Positions 8,216 through 17,322 of a stretch of DNA of 60,472 bases are shown here, one piece after another (positions within the stretch are counted from its first letter, which is position 1; each line of letters opens with the position of its first letter). The notes beneath the pieces were generated by a model. That model saw nothing but the letters and a program-made list of their open reading frames with translations. It had not been told where the DNA came from and searched no databases. The stretch covers positions 1 to 60,472 of the forward strand of contig JAQXEE010000125.1 of assembly GCA_029251005.1 (NCBI GenBank). The letters are read 5' to 3'. The position numbers and the translations under genes are program-made. This stretch comes from Flavobacteriales bacterium. GTDB taxonomy: Bacteria > Bacteroidota > Bacteroidia > Flavobacteriales_C > GCA-002722245.

Positions 8216-8245
8216 AAAGCGTCGCTATCAACGAGGCTTTTTTTT
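8216..8245 (+). terminator. Terminator-like hairpin immediately upstream of ispG
   Basis: AAAGC-G-TCG (8216-8224) pairs with CGA-G-GCTTT (8232-8240) around a 7-nt loop with one internal G/G mismatch, and a run of T follows. It lies only 28 nt before the ispG ATG on the same strand, so either a short RNA ends here or it is a leader attenuator. Confidence 0.4.
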
Positions 8246-8268
8246 ATTTTTGAGGAAAATCAATCAAT

Positions 8269-10170
8269 ATGTCTGAGAAGAACTGGAAGTACTGTAACGA
8301 CTATACTAATTATTCAAGATTCGTTTCAAGAGAAGTGAACATTGGAGATGTGGCCGTTGGAGGTAACAATCCAATTCGTATTCAAAGTATGACTACTACG
8401 GATACAATGGATACTATTGGTACAGTCGAACAAACGATCAGAATGGTTGAGTCTGGTTGTGAGTACGTAAGAATAACAGCTCCGAGTATAAGAGATGCTG
8501 AAAATTTAGGTGTGATTAAAAAGGAATTGGTTGCAAGAGGATATAATGTGCCCTTGATTGCTGATATACATTACACTCCTAATGCTGCTGAAGTTGCAGC
8601 AAGATTGATTGAAAAGGTACGTGTTAACCCTGGTAATTACGCAGACAAAAAGAGGTTTCAACAGATAGATTATACTGATTCTGATTACAATGCAGAGTTG
8701 GATAGAATCCGTAGTAAGTTTACACCACTTGTTAAGATATGTAAGGAAAACGGAACTGCCATGAGAATTGGAACAAACCATGGTTCCTTATCGGATAGAA
8801 TATTAAGTAGGTATGGAGATACACCGTTAGGAATGGTGGAGTCGGCAATGGAGTTTTTGCGTATTTGTGAAGATTTAAATTATCATAATTTGATTCTTTC
8901 TATGAAGGCAAGTAATCCTAAAGTGATGGTAAACGCTTACCGTTTATTGGTGAAGAATATGATGGATTCGGGCATGAATTACCCTCTGCATTTAGGGGTT
9001 ACTGAAGCTGGAGATGGTGAGGATGGAAGAATTAAAAGTGCCGCTGGAATAGGCGCTTTATTAGAGGATGGTTTAGGAGATACAATTAGAGTTTCATTAA
9101 CCGAAGATCCTGAGTTTGAAGCTCCTATTGCAAAAGCATTAGCGGATAGATATAGTTTAAGATCTGCGGTTGAAAAGTTACCTCAAATAGAGAAAATAAC
9201 GATTAATCCTTTTGAATACAAAAGAAGGAAAACTACTTCAGTTGCAAATATTGGAGGAGCAGAAGTACCTCGCGTAATTGTTGATTTGAGTCATGTTGAT
9301 GAAATTAAACCGTCTCACTTATACCCATTTGGATATGTATACAATGTGCAGGATGATAAGTGGGTGATTCAAGATGTAGCTGTAGATTATGTTTACATTG
9401 GAGAGAAATCTATCAATTTTAACATCCCAGGGACATTAGGTGTTATTCAAAATAGAAGTGAGTGGGAGGAAAGTAAAGACAGACATTTTCCGATTTATGA
9501 ATTGGGTGATTATATCGATACAGATAAATTATGTTTTATTGAAGGTAAAACAGAAGAGGTTATTGGAGAAGAGTTTGAATTACCTGTTAATGCTGTGTTA
9601 ATTTTAACAACCACACATGAGCATGGTATGGCTGACCATCGAAGAGTATTCCATCAATTAATAGACCAAGGAAATACGAATCCTGTTATCGTTAAAAGAG
9701 GATATGAAGGATTAACCCACGAAGACTTTCAATTGTATGCTTCTACCGATTTTGGTGCTTTACTAATTGATGGATTAAGTGATGGAGTTTGGGTTGTGTC
9801 AGACTTGCCTGCTCAAAAAGTAATGGCTACTACTTTTGGTTTTTTTCAAGCTACAAGAACACGAATTTCAAAAACAGAATATATTTCTTGTCCGAGTTGT
9901 GGACGAACCTTATTTGACCTTCAAGAAACAACGCAGTTAATTCGATCGAGAACTTCCCACTTAAAAGGGTTGAAGATTGGAATAATGGGATGTATTGTAA
10001 ATGGTCCCGGTGAAATGGCAGATGCTGATTATGGTTATGTTGGATCGGGTGTTGGTAAAATTACACTTTACAAAGGACAAGAAGTTGTGAAAAAGGCATT
10101 GCCTTCTGATCAAGCAGTTGATGAATTAATTAATTTAATCAAAGAACATGGCGATTGGGTTGAGGCTTAA
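8269..10170 (+). CDS. ispG: 4-hydroxy-3-methylbut-2-en-1-yl diphosphate synthase, long form
   Basis: IspG (GcpE) converts MEcPP to HMBPP in the methylerythritol phosphate route to isoprenoids, using a [4Fe-4S] cluster. The 633-residue length is the long type with an extra central domain, usual for Bacteroidota, Chlamydiae and plants, rather than the roughly 370-residue E. coli type. The N-terminal TIM barrel shows IRIQSMTTTDTMDT and LIADIHYTP. The C-terminal reductase-like domain has the cluster cysteines in SCPSCGRTLFD and MGCIVNGPGEMADADYGYVG. It stands alone, with dinB about 200 nt downstream. UppS further along in the window uses products of the same pathway. Confidence 0.96.
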   Translation: MSEKNWKYCNDYTNYSRFVSREVNIGDVAVGGNNPIRIQSMTTTDTMDTIGTVEQTIRMVESGCEYVRITAPSIRDAENLGVIKKELVARGYNVPLIADIHYTPNAAEVAARLIEKVRVNPGNYADKKRFQQIDYTDSDYNAELDRIRSKFTPLVKICKENGTAMRIGTNHGSLSDRILSRYGDTPLGMVESAMEFLRICEDLNYHNLILSMKASNPKVMVNAYRLLVKNMMDSGMNYPLHLGVTEAGDGEDGRIKSAAGIGALLEDGLGDTIRVSLTEDPEFEAPIAKALADRYSLRSAVEKLPQIEKITINPFEYKRRKTTSVANIGGAEVPRVIVDLSHVDEIKPSHLYPFGYVYNVQDDKWVIQDVAVDYVYIGEKSINFNIPGTLGVIQNRSEWEESKDRHFPIYELGDYIDTDKLCFIEGKTEEVIGEEFELPVNAVLILTTTHEHGMADHRRVFHQLIDQGNTNPVIVKRGYEGLTHEDFQLYASTDFGALLIDGLSDGVWVVSDLPAQKVMATTFGFFQATRTRISKTEYISCPSCGRTLFDLQETTQLIRSRTSHLKGLKIGIMGCIVNGPGEMADADYGYVGSGVGKITLYKGQEVVKKALPSDQAVDELINLIKEHGDWVEA

Positions 10171-10348
10171 GGAATCTTTAGTACTTGAATTTTTCTTCGA
10201 AAGAGTCATCTTACGTTCATAATTTTATTCTCTATCGTTAAATAAAATAACTTTTTGTTTTCTCTAGAAGTGAGTAAAATAAAGGGTTAATTTTTTCATA
10301 TAAATCATTCTTAAAAAATAGCTTGTTTCTCTAATTAAATTGTCTTAT

Positions 10349-10373
10349 ATTTTGACAAAAATCTTGTCAAAAT
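10349..10373. promoter_or_regulatory. Perfect inverted repeat over the dinB promoter/start, probable operator
   Basis: ATTTTGACA (10349-10357) and TGTCAAAAT (10365-10373) are perfect 9-bp inverted copies separated by 7 bp. The right arm includes the first two bases of the dinB ATG, and the left arm lies within a TATATTTTG stretch resembling a -7 box. A dimeric repressor bound here would block transcription or translation of the dinB-dnaE pair. It does not match the classic E. coli LexA box. Confidence 0.55.
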
Positions 10374-11559
10374 GATAAATAGAGCAATAGCACATTTTGA
10401 CCTGGACAGCTTTTTTGTGTCAGTTGAACTACTGAAAAACAGCAGGTTAAAGGGTAAGGCGGTAGCGCTAGGTAGTAAAGAGGATAGAGGGGTGGTTACA
10501 TCTTGTAGTTATGAAGCTAGAACGTTTGGCGTTCGGTCTGGTATGCCTATGAGATTAGCTCGTCAATTGTGTCCGGAACTCATTCAAGTTCGGGGAGATA
10601 TGGATCAATACAGTTATTATTCAAATATAATTACAGAGATTGTTGCTGAAGATGTTCCGAAGTATGAAAAGACATCAATCGATGAGTTTTTTATTGATTT
10701 AACAGGAATGGATCGTTTTTTTGGAACGTACCAATTTACGCATGAATTACGTCATAAAATCATCAATGAGACTGGTTTGCCTATTTCGTTTGGCTTATCT
10801 GTTAATAAAACTGTAGCTAAAGTAGCGACTAACGAAGGGAAGCCTAACGGAGAGAAAAGAATTGAAATTGGAATGGAGCGTCCTTTTTTAGCGCCTTTGT
10901 CTATTAGGAAAATTCCTTATATCGGTAAACAAACAAGTGCTTTGTTAAAGCAAATGGGCGTTGAGTATGTAAAAACAATTCAAGCGATGCCTGCGGAGGC
11001 TTTTCAGCAGTTGTTAGGAAAGAGCGGATTAGGTTTATGGAAAAGAGCGAATGGGATAGATAATTCTCCTGTAGCGCCTTATTCGGAGCGAAAATCAATA
11101 TCTACTGAGCAAACGTTTCATCAGGATACGATTGATGTAAGCATGCTAAGTTCTGTTTTATTAGGGATGACGGAAAAGCTAGCCAGTCAACTACGTCGTG
11201 AGCAAAAACTAACTGCCTGTATCGCTGTGAAAATCAGGTATTCTAACTTTGATACGCACACGAAACAAATGCGGATTAGTTATACTTCTTGTGATCATAT
11301 TTTAATAAAAGGCGTTAAGGAATTGTTTAAAAAGCTGTACAGTAGACGTATGCTTATTCGCTTGATTGGGGTGAAGTTTAGTTACTTGGTTCATGGTAAT
11401 TATCAAATTGATTTATTTGATGATTCGGTAGATATGATTAACCTCTATAAGGCTATGGATAAAATGAATACACGCTTTGGGGATGGTTCTATTAAACGAG
11501 CAGCTGGTTTAAATCCGCGTAAAAAGTCATTTAATTCTTTTAACAGTCAACAGGATTAG
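10372..11559 (+). CDS. dinB: DNA polymerase IV-type Y-family translesion polymerase
   Basis: This Y-family DNA polymerase (395 residues) copies past lesions at low fidelity. The catalytic acidic residues are in AHFDLDSFFVSVE near the N-terminus and KTSIDEFFIDL around residue 103. Thumb HhH motifs and a little-finger domain follow, and QIDLF near residue 344 matches the beta-clamp binding motif. The stop overlaps the GTG start of dnaE by one base (TAGTG), so the two genes are translationally coupled. This resembles imuB-dnaE2 style mutagenesis cassettes, but the protein keeps the catalytic residues, unlike ImuB. A perfect inverted repeat covers its start, which points to repression. Confidence 0.92.
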   Translation: MINRAIAHFDLDSFFVSVELLKNSRLKGKAVALGSKEDRGVVTSCSYEARTFGVRSGMPMRLARQLCPELIQVRGDMDQYSYYSNIITEIVAEDVPKYEKTSIDEFFIDLTGMDRFFGTYQFTHELRHKIINETGLPISFGLSVNKTVAKVATNEGKPNGEKRIEIGMERPFLAPLSIRKIPYIGKQTSALLKQMGVEYVKTIQAMPAEAFQQLLGKSGLGLWKRANGIDNSPVAPYSERKSISTEQTFHQDTIDVSMLSSVLLGMTEKLASQLRREQKLTACIAVKIRYSNFDTHTKQMRISYTSCDHILIKGVKELFKKLYSRRMLIRLIGVKFSYLVHGNYQIDLFDDSVDMINLYKAMDKMNTRFGDGSIKRAAGLNPRKKSFNSFNSQQD

Positions 11560-14507
11560 TGCTTAATAATCATACATATTATAGTTTACGCTACGGAAGT
11601 TTGTCAACTAAAGAGTTACTGGAGCATGCCGTAAATGTGATTGATAGAGATGAAACAGGATGGGGAAGTTTTGTATTAACAGATATTAATACTACTTCAG
11701 CTGTCTTAGACTTTATTCGATTGTGTCCAGCCTATCATATTAGGCCAATTGTTGGCATCGATTTTAGAAACGGGATTGATCAACAATTTATAGGAATAGC
11801 ACAAAATAATAATGGATTTTTAGTTCTTAATCAATTTTTGTCAGAGTATTTAAAAAGAAAACAAGATTTCCCTGCTAGAGCTCCATCTCTTATGGATTGT
11901 TTTGTGATTTACCCATTGGAAAAATATTCAGGATTTCCTTTAAAACCTTGGGAATATGTAGGTGTTCGGTCAGATCAATTATTACGAAAACCAATTCGTA
12001 ATCATGAAATCCCATCACACCGTTTAGTAGCGCTTCAAACAGGAACTTTTAGAAACAAGAAAGACTTTAATGCGCATCGTTTATTAAGAGCGATTGACAA
12101 TAACACTTTACTGAGTAAATTACCGTTAGAGGAACAGGCTTTTGAATATGATACGATCTCTTCTTGGGATTCACTTTCTAAGCAATTCGCACTCTATCCA
12201 AGGTTATTAGAAAACACCAAAACAATTTTAGAAACTGCTTCGATAGAGTTTGATTTTACGACCTCTAAGAATAAAAAGGTTTTTGGTGAATCAAAAGATG
12301 CTGACTTTATTCAATTACAATCACTCGCTTATGTTGGTTTTTCAGAACGGTATGCTAATCCGGATGCGCCTAAGAAAGCAAGGTTGGATATGGAGTTAGA
12401 TACCATTTTTAAATTAGGATTTACTGCGTATTTTTTAATCAATTGGAATTTAACCCAATATGCTAAAAGCAAAGGTTATTACTACGTAGGAAGGGGAAGT
12501 GGCGCCAATAGTATGGTGGCTTATTGTATGTATATCACTAATGTCGATCCTGTTGATTTGAATTTGTACTTTGAGCGATTTATTAATAAATACCGAAAAA
12601 CACCTCCCGATTTTGATATCGATTTTTCATGGACGGATCGTGATGATGTGATTAATTATATTTTTAAAAAATACGGTACTTCAAACGTAGCAATGTTAGC
12701 TACGTATAATACATTTAAGTACAAATCTGCAATTAGAGAAATAGGGAAAGTCTTTGGTTTACCTAAAGGAGAAATTGACGTGCTAACGAGGTATGCTCCT
12801 AATAATTTGGATAACCTTTCACAATTAACGCTTCGATACAGCGAGGTTATTCAAAGTTTTCCAAATCATTTAGGAATTCATGCAGGAGGAATTGTAATAT
12901 CTGATTTACCAATTTATAATTATACAGCGCATAATTTTCCACCAAAGGGTGTGCCGATTACGCAGTTTAGTATGCATGAAGCCGAGGACATTGGATTGCA
13001 TAAATTTGACATCTTGAGTCAACGTGGATTAGGGAAGATTAAAGATGCAATCCAGTTAGTTCAACAGAATCATAATGTTGATTTATCTCGAAGTATTGAA
13101 AATGTAGAGCTTTTAAAAAAAGATCCTGAAATAAAGAAACAGTTGAAAAAGGGAAATACAGTTGGTTGCTTTTATGTGGAATCACCGGGTATGCGCATGT
13201 TATTGTCAAAACTAAAAGCGAATGATTATAGGCGACTAGTTGCTGCAAGTTCTATTATTCGTCCAGGAGTGGCAAAATCAGGAATGATGCGAGAATATAT
13301 CCAGCGTTTCAGATTTCCAGATAAGCGAAAATATACGCATCCAAAATTAGCTGAGTTAATGGAAGAAACCTATGGTGTAATGGTTTATCAAGAAGATGTA
13401 TTAAAAGTAGCACATTTTTTTGCTGGACTAACCTTGGAGGAAGCTGATGTTTTAAGAAGAGGAATGTCTCGGAAGTTTAAAGAACGGAATGAGTTTCATT
13501 TAATAAAGGATAAGTTTTTTAGTAATTGCGCTAAAAAAGGATATCCTCAAAACATCACAGCTGAGGTTTGGATGCAAATAGGGAGTTTTGGAAGTTATGC
13601 TTTTTCAAAAGGCCACTCAGCATCTTACGCTGTAGAGAGTTATCAGAGTTTATATATCAAAGCTTATTATCCTTTGGAATATATGGTAGCAACCATTAAT
13701 AATGGTGGAGGCTTTTACAGGCAAGAAAGTTATATTCACGAGGCGAAAATGCATGGGGGGAATATTCATGCACCTTGTGTGAATAATAGTAGGGGGTTAG
13801 TTACTATTTACGAAAAAGAAATTTTCCTGGGGTTATCAATGGTTCAGGACTTGGAATTTCGAATCATTAAGGCAATTGGAGAAAGTAAGGATCGAAATGG
13901 AAGTTTTACGGATTTGTATAATTTCATTAAACGAATTCCTATTTCTAAAACACAGTTGAATTTATTAATCAGGATAGGTGCTTTTCGATTTACGGGAAAA
14001 ACTAAAAAGGAGTTGCTGTGGGAAGGTTGTTTGAGTTTAGGTGAAAAACCAAAAGAAGTAAATGAGTTATTTAGCTTTAGACCTAGGCAATTTGAAATTC
14101 CTCAATTACACTATCATAACTTCGAGGATGCGCATGATGAAATAGAATTACTAGGCTTCCCTTTGTGTTCTCCGTTTAGCTTAGTTAAAAAAGAAAGGGA
14201 ACATTTTGTTATGGCTTCGGAAATGAAAAACCATTTAAATAAGGTAGTTGTAATGTTGGGTTATTTTGTTTTTGTAAAAACTACCAAAACCTCAAATGGC
14301 GATATAATGTATTTTGGAACTTTTGTAGACCCCAAAGGTGATTTTATTGATACTGTTCACTTCCCTCAAGTAGCTATTAACTATCCCTTTAGAGGTTTAG
14401 GTGTTTATGCTTTAAAAGGAAAAATAACAGAAGATTTTGATTTTTATAGTATAGAGGTTAACACCATGAATTATCTTCCTTATGCAGAAGATAAGCGCTA
14501 TGACTAA
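11559..14507 (+). CDS. dnaE: DNA polymerase III alpha subunit-like, short form (error-prone DnaE type)
   Basis: This C-family replicative-type polymerase of 982 residues is shorter than a usual DnaE (about 1,160). The N-terminal PHP domain is degenerate: where DnaE proteins have HxH and LTDH, this has NNHTYYSLRYG and LTDIN. The polymerase core is intact, with GRGSGANSMVAYC, the catalytic PPDFDIDFSWTDRD, VYQEDVLKVAHFFAGLTLEE and SFGSYAFSKGHSASYA. A C-terminal OB-fold follows (VVVMLGYFVFVKTT). Translation starts at GTG overlapping the dinB stop. Operon pairing with dinB suggests damage-induced mutagenic synthesis rather than chromosome replication; the main replicative dnaE is expected elsewhere. 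Confidence 0.88.
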   Translation: MLNNHTYYSLRYGSLSTKELLEHAVNVIDRDETGWGSFVLTDINTTSAVLDFIRLCPAYHIRPIVGIDFRNGIDQQFIGIAQNNNGFLVLNQFLSEYLKRKQDFPARAPSLMDCFVIYPLEKYSGFPLKPWEYVGVRSDQLLRKPIRNHEIPSHRLVALQTGTFRNKKDFNAHRLLRAIDNNTLLSKLPLEEQAFEYDTISSWDSLSKQFALYPRLLENTKTILETASIEFDFTTSKNKKVFGESKDADFIQLQSLAYVGFSERYANPDAPKKARLDMELDTIFKLGFTAYFLINWNLTQYAKSKGYYYVGRGSGANSMVAYCMYITNVDPVDLNLYFERFINKYRKTPPDFDIDFSWTDRDDVINYIFKKYGTSNVAMLATYNTFKYKSAIREIGKVFGLPKGEIDVLTRYAPNNLDNLSQLTLRYSEVIQSFPNHLGIHAGGIVISDLPIYNYTAHNFPPKGVPITQFSMHEAEDIGLHKFDILSQRGLGKIKDAIQLVQQNHNVDLSRSIENVELLKKDPEIKKQLKKGNTVGCFYVESPGMRMLLSKLKANDYRRLVAASSIIRPGVAKSGMMREYIQRFRFPDKRKYTHPKLAELMEETYGVMVYQEDVLKVAHFFAGLTLEEADVLRRGMSRKFKERNEFHLIKDKFFSNCAKKGYPQNITAEVWMQIGSFGSYAFSKGHSASYAVESYQSLYIKAYYPLEYMVATINNGGGFYRQESYIHEAKMHGGNIHAPCVNNSRGLVTIYEKEIFLGLSMVQDLEFRIIKAIGESKDRNGSFTDLYNFIKRIPISKTQLNLLIRIGAFRFTGKTKKELLWEGCLSLGEKPKEVNELFSFRPRQFEIPQLHYHNFEDAHDEIELLGFPLCSPFSLVKKEREHFVMASEMKNHLNKVVVMLGYFVFVKTTKTSNGDIMYFGTFVDPKGDFIDTVHFPQVAINYPFRGLGVYALKGKITEDFDFYSIEVNTMNYLPYAEDKRYD

Positions 14508-14604
14508 TTCTTGAAATGTCATTATAGTCTACGTAAGAATAGAAATTACCGATAAAGTTCCTGTAATTGATGAAAATAAAATACGATTAGCCTAGCTCAT
14601 TATT

Positions 14605-16458
14605 TTAATGTTTATTTAGAGTGTTGTAGATAAGGTTCGGATCTATTTTTGTTGCAGGTGTTTTAAATTGAAACCAATCTCGTGGATCCCAATCTAATCC
14701 CGCACCATTCATAAAGTTAAAAAGAGAAGTTTTTAAACCATCCGAAAATTGATCATGATTGGTTCCCGTTGGATCAGTGTGAAAAAGATCGTTGTCTGCA
14801 AATCCTTGAAATTTAGGACCGGTAATTTTAATCCCATATTTTTTAGGATTTAATCCTACTGGACTATGTGCTGTAGCAGTGAATAAATGCCAAAATCCAG
14901 ACTGGATACAACCGTTTTCAAACAGTTGTCGAACAATTTCTACAGCGTCAATTGTTTCTTGTTTTGTTTGTGTAGGAAACCCATACATTAAATAAGCATG
15001 GACTAAAATACCATGATCACTAAAGTTTTGACCAACTTTAGCTACTTGGCTAATATTTACACCTTTTTTCATCAATTTTAATAATCTGTCTGATGCAACC
15101 TCTAAACCTCCAGTAACGGCGATGCAGCCGGCTTCAGCCATGACTTGACAAAGTGCTGTAGAAAATGTTTTTTCAAAGCGAACATTCGTCCACCAAATTA
15201 CTTTAAGGTTTCGTTTAATAATCTCTTCAGATAAAGCTCGAAGCATTTTTGGGGGGGCGGCTTCATCTACAAAATGAAAGCCTATTTCTCCCGTTTGCTC
15301 AATAAGCTGTTCCATTTTATTTACTAAATCTTCTGCCGTTGTATTTTCATACCTGCCAATATAATCCAAGCTAACATCACAAAATGAACATTGAGCCCAG
15401 TAGCAACCGTGCGAAATTGTTAATTTATTCCATCTCCCATCACTCCACATTCTGTGCATTGGATTAAGTACATCTAAAAAAGCAACATAATCTTGTAACG
15501 GAAGTCCTTCATAAGAAGGAGCGGGGAGTTCTTTGTGTTTTAAGGCTGGATTATTTGTAATGTATTTAACGGAGTTGTTCTCTAGAATAAACGTTCTAAT
15601 TAATTGATCTTGGCTTGTTTCTTCATTTTGTAAATCAATTAATTTAGCAACTGAAGCTTCTCCGTCATCTAATGTTATATAATCAACATATTTAAAAATA
15701 GTTGTGTCTTTTAAGCTCCGAAGCTCAGTATTACAATATCCACCACCAAATGTGATTTTGATTTTAGGATAGTTTTTTTTTATGAATTGAGCACATCTAA
15801 GTGCTGAATATAAATTCCCTGGAAATGGAATTGTAAAACCAATTAAAGTAGGCTTTTCATTTTTTATTTTAAGATCTATTAACGCTATAAGTTCTTCAAT
15901 AATTAAACTTGGTTCAGCATTTAGTTTTTTCTCAATAGGAATAAAGGAAGTTGCTGTACGTGCAATTTTTTCGGCATATTTAGTAAAACCAAAATCTTCA
16001 TCAAGGTTAGCTTGAATGAAATCTCCTAGTTCCTCAATATAAAGTGTTGCAAAATATTTCGCTTTATCTAGCAGTCCCATATCTCCAAAAGAGAAGTCTA
16101 ATTCCGTTAGATTCTCGAATCGATGAAACTTCGGAAGAAATGAATTATTTAATATTTGATAAGCCGTAATAGTATTAGGGCGTTGTAAAAAAGCGATAAT
16201 AGTTTCGATAGAGCTGAGGTAATTCTTTTTCGCTTTATGGATTTCAGGGTATAAAAGGTTATCAATTTTGTTCGACTTAATGAATACTTTCTCCAGGAAC
16301 TCTTTAGAGAAAACTTTTAAGAAAAGTTCAATACTTAAATCAGCTTGAACACAATTGTATCCTTTTTTATCTAAGTATCCCTTTAAATAAGCTGTTGCCG
16401 GATATGGCGTGTTTAGTTGAGTAAAAGGTGGAGTGATTAAAAGAATCTTTTGCGGCAT
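14605..16458 (-). CDS. B12-binding-type radical SAM protein
   Basis: The 617-residue protein has an N-terminal Rossmann-like domain of the cobalamin-binding type (KILLITPPFTQLNTPYPATA) but lacks the DxHxxG motif that ligates cobalamin. The radical SAM core (about 340-560) carries cluster cysteines C352, C357 and C360 in GCYWAQCSFCD, spaced CX4CX2C rather than the usual CX3CX2C. Downstream are HFVDEAAPP and GLEVASDRLLKLM, typical of the TIM-barrel half. The substrate is unknown. The downstream neighbour on the plus strand is convergent dnaE, and a nitrilase gene ends-to-starts 6 nt upstream in the same direction, so the two probably form an operon. Confidence 0.82.
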   Translation of the reverse strand: MPQKILLITPPFTQLNTPYPATAYLKGYLDKKGYNCVQADLSIELFLKVFSKEFLEKVFIKSNKIDNLLYPEIHKAKKNYLSSIETIIAFLQRPNTITAYQILNNSFLPKFHRFENLTELDFSFGDMGLLDKAKYFATLYIEELGDFIQANLDEDFGFTKYAEKIARTATSFIPIEKKLNAEPSLIIEELIALIDLKIKNEKPTLIGFTIPFPGNLYSALRCAQFIKKNYPKIKITFGGGYCNTELRSLKDTTIFKYVDYITLDDGEASVAKLIDLQNEETSQDQLIRTFILENNSVKYITNNPALKHKELPAPSYEGLPLQDYVAFLDVLNPMHRMWSDGRWNKLTISHGCYWAQCSFCDVSLDYIGRYENTTAEDLVNKMEQLIEQTGEIGFHFVDEAAPPKMLRALSEEIIKRNLKVIWWTNVRFEKTFSTALCQVMAEAGCIAVTGGLEVASDRLLKLMKKGVNISQVAKVGQNFSDHGILVHAYLMYGFPTQTKQETIDAVEIVRQLFENGCIQSGFWHLFTATAHSPVGLNPKKYGIKITGPKFQGFADNDLFHTDPTGTNHDQFSDGLKTSLFNFMNGAGLDWDPRDWFQFKTPATKIDPNLIYNTLNKH

Positions 16459-16464
16459 ATTGTT

Positions 16465-17259
16465 TTATAGCTGAAAATCATCTGCATCTAAATGAGCAGG
16501 AAATTTTATTCTGTATTCATTGACTAAGTCCAAATTTAAGTTAATGTTTTCAACTGTGGCTGTATTGGGTTCGGTTGTACTAATTTTTTCTCCTAATGGG
16601 TTAAATACTGTTGAATCACCACTATATTTGACACCATTACCATCTTCGCCAATTCTATTTACTCCAATAACGTAAGCTTGATTTTCGATTGCTCTTGCTT
16701 TTAGTAATGTACTCCAATGATCTCTTCTTTTTTTAGGCCAGTTAGCAATGTATATAGCCGCATGATATTGTAGTTTGATATTTCTGCTCCATACCGGAAA
16801 CCTTAAATCATAACACACGAAAAATGCAATATTGAAATCACCAATTTTCACAATCAAATGTTTTAATCCGGGGGAGTAGTTTTCATGTTCGTTTGCATAT
16901 CTAAATAAGTGTTTTTTATCATAATATGTAACTTCTCCGTTTGGATCAGCAACGATTAAACGATTATAAAATAGGCTGTCTTCTTTAATTATAAGACTAC
17001 CTGTTATGAATTTATTCATTTGAGCAGCCTGTTGCTTCATCCATGTTACCGATTCACCATCCATCATTTCCGCAAAAGCAGTTGGATTCATGGAAAATCC
17101 GGTTGTAAACATTTCGGGTAATACAATCAATTTTGAATCATTTGAGACCTCGCTAAAGAGTTTTTCAAATAATTGAAAGTTTTGGGATTTGTCTTCCCAA
17201 ATTAAATCTGCTTGTATCGTAGAAATAATCAAGTTTAGAGTTTCCAACAATTTAAGCAA
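16465..17259 (-). CDS. Nitrilase-superfamily omega-amidase (YafV-like)
   Basis: This 264-residue carbon-nitrogen hydrolase shows the Glu-Lys-Cys triad: E49 in VLPEMFTTGFSMN, K115 in YDKKHLF, and C149 in FFVCYDLRFPVW. The motifs match omega-amidases, which hydrolyse 2-oxoglutaramate or 2-oxosuccinamate (metabolite repair of products of transamination). The extra residues before ISTIQADLIWEDK suggest that translation may start a few codons later than the first ATG. It lies 6 nt upstream of the radical SAM gene. A strong terminator separates it from the skp genes. Confidence 0.85.
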   Translation of the reverse strand: MLKLLETLNLIISTIQADLIWEDKSQNFQLFEKLFSEVSNDSKLIVLPEMFTTGFSMNPTAFAEMMDGESVTWMKQQAAQMNKFITGSLIIKEDSLFYNRLIVADPNGEVTYYDKKHLFRYANEHENYSPGLKHLIVKIGDFNIAFFVCYDLRFPVWSRNIKLQYHAAIYIANWPKKRRDHWSTLLKARAIENQAYVIGVNRIGEDGNGVKYSGDSTVFNPLGEKISTTEPNTATVENINLNLDLVNEYRIKFPAHLDADDFQL

Positions 17260-17273
17260 TATATAGAAAAGAA

Positions 17274-17297
17274 AAAAGTCCTCAATTGAGGACTTTT
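17274..17297. terminator. Bidirectional-type terminator ending the uppS-bamA-skp block
   Basis: AAAAGTCCTC (17274-17283) and GAGGACTTTT (17288-17297) are perfect 10-bp inverted arms around AATT, giving T-ended stems on both strands. It lies 25 nt past the stop of the last skp gene and before the nitrilase start. Confidence 0.75.
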
Positions 17298-17322
17298 AAA
17301 ATACTTTACGAAGTATAAAATA

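Noticed and set aside
8506-8781. Minus-strand frame of 91 codons inside ispG
   Set aside because: It is a shadow of a highly conserved enzyme with no motif of its own.
10372-11559. Calling the Y-family polymerase ImuB
   Set aside because: ImuB lacks catalytic acidic residues; this protein keeps both DLDSF and SIDEFF.
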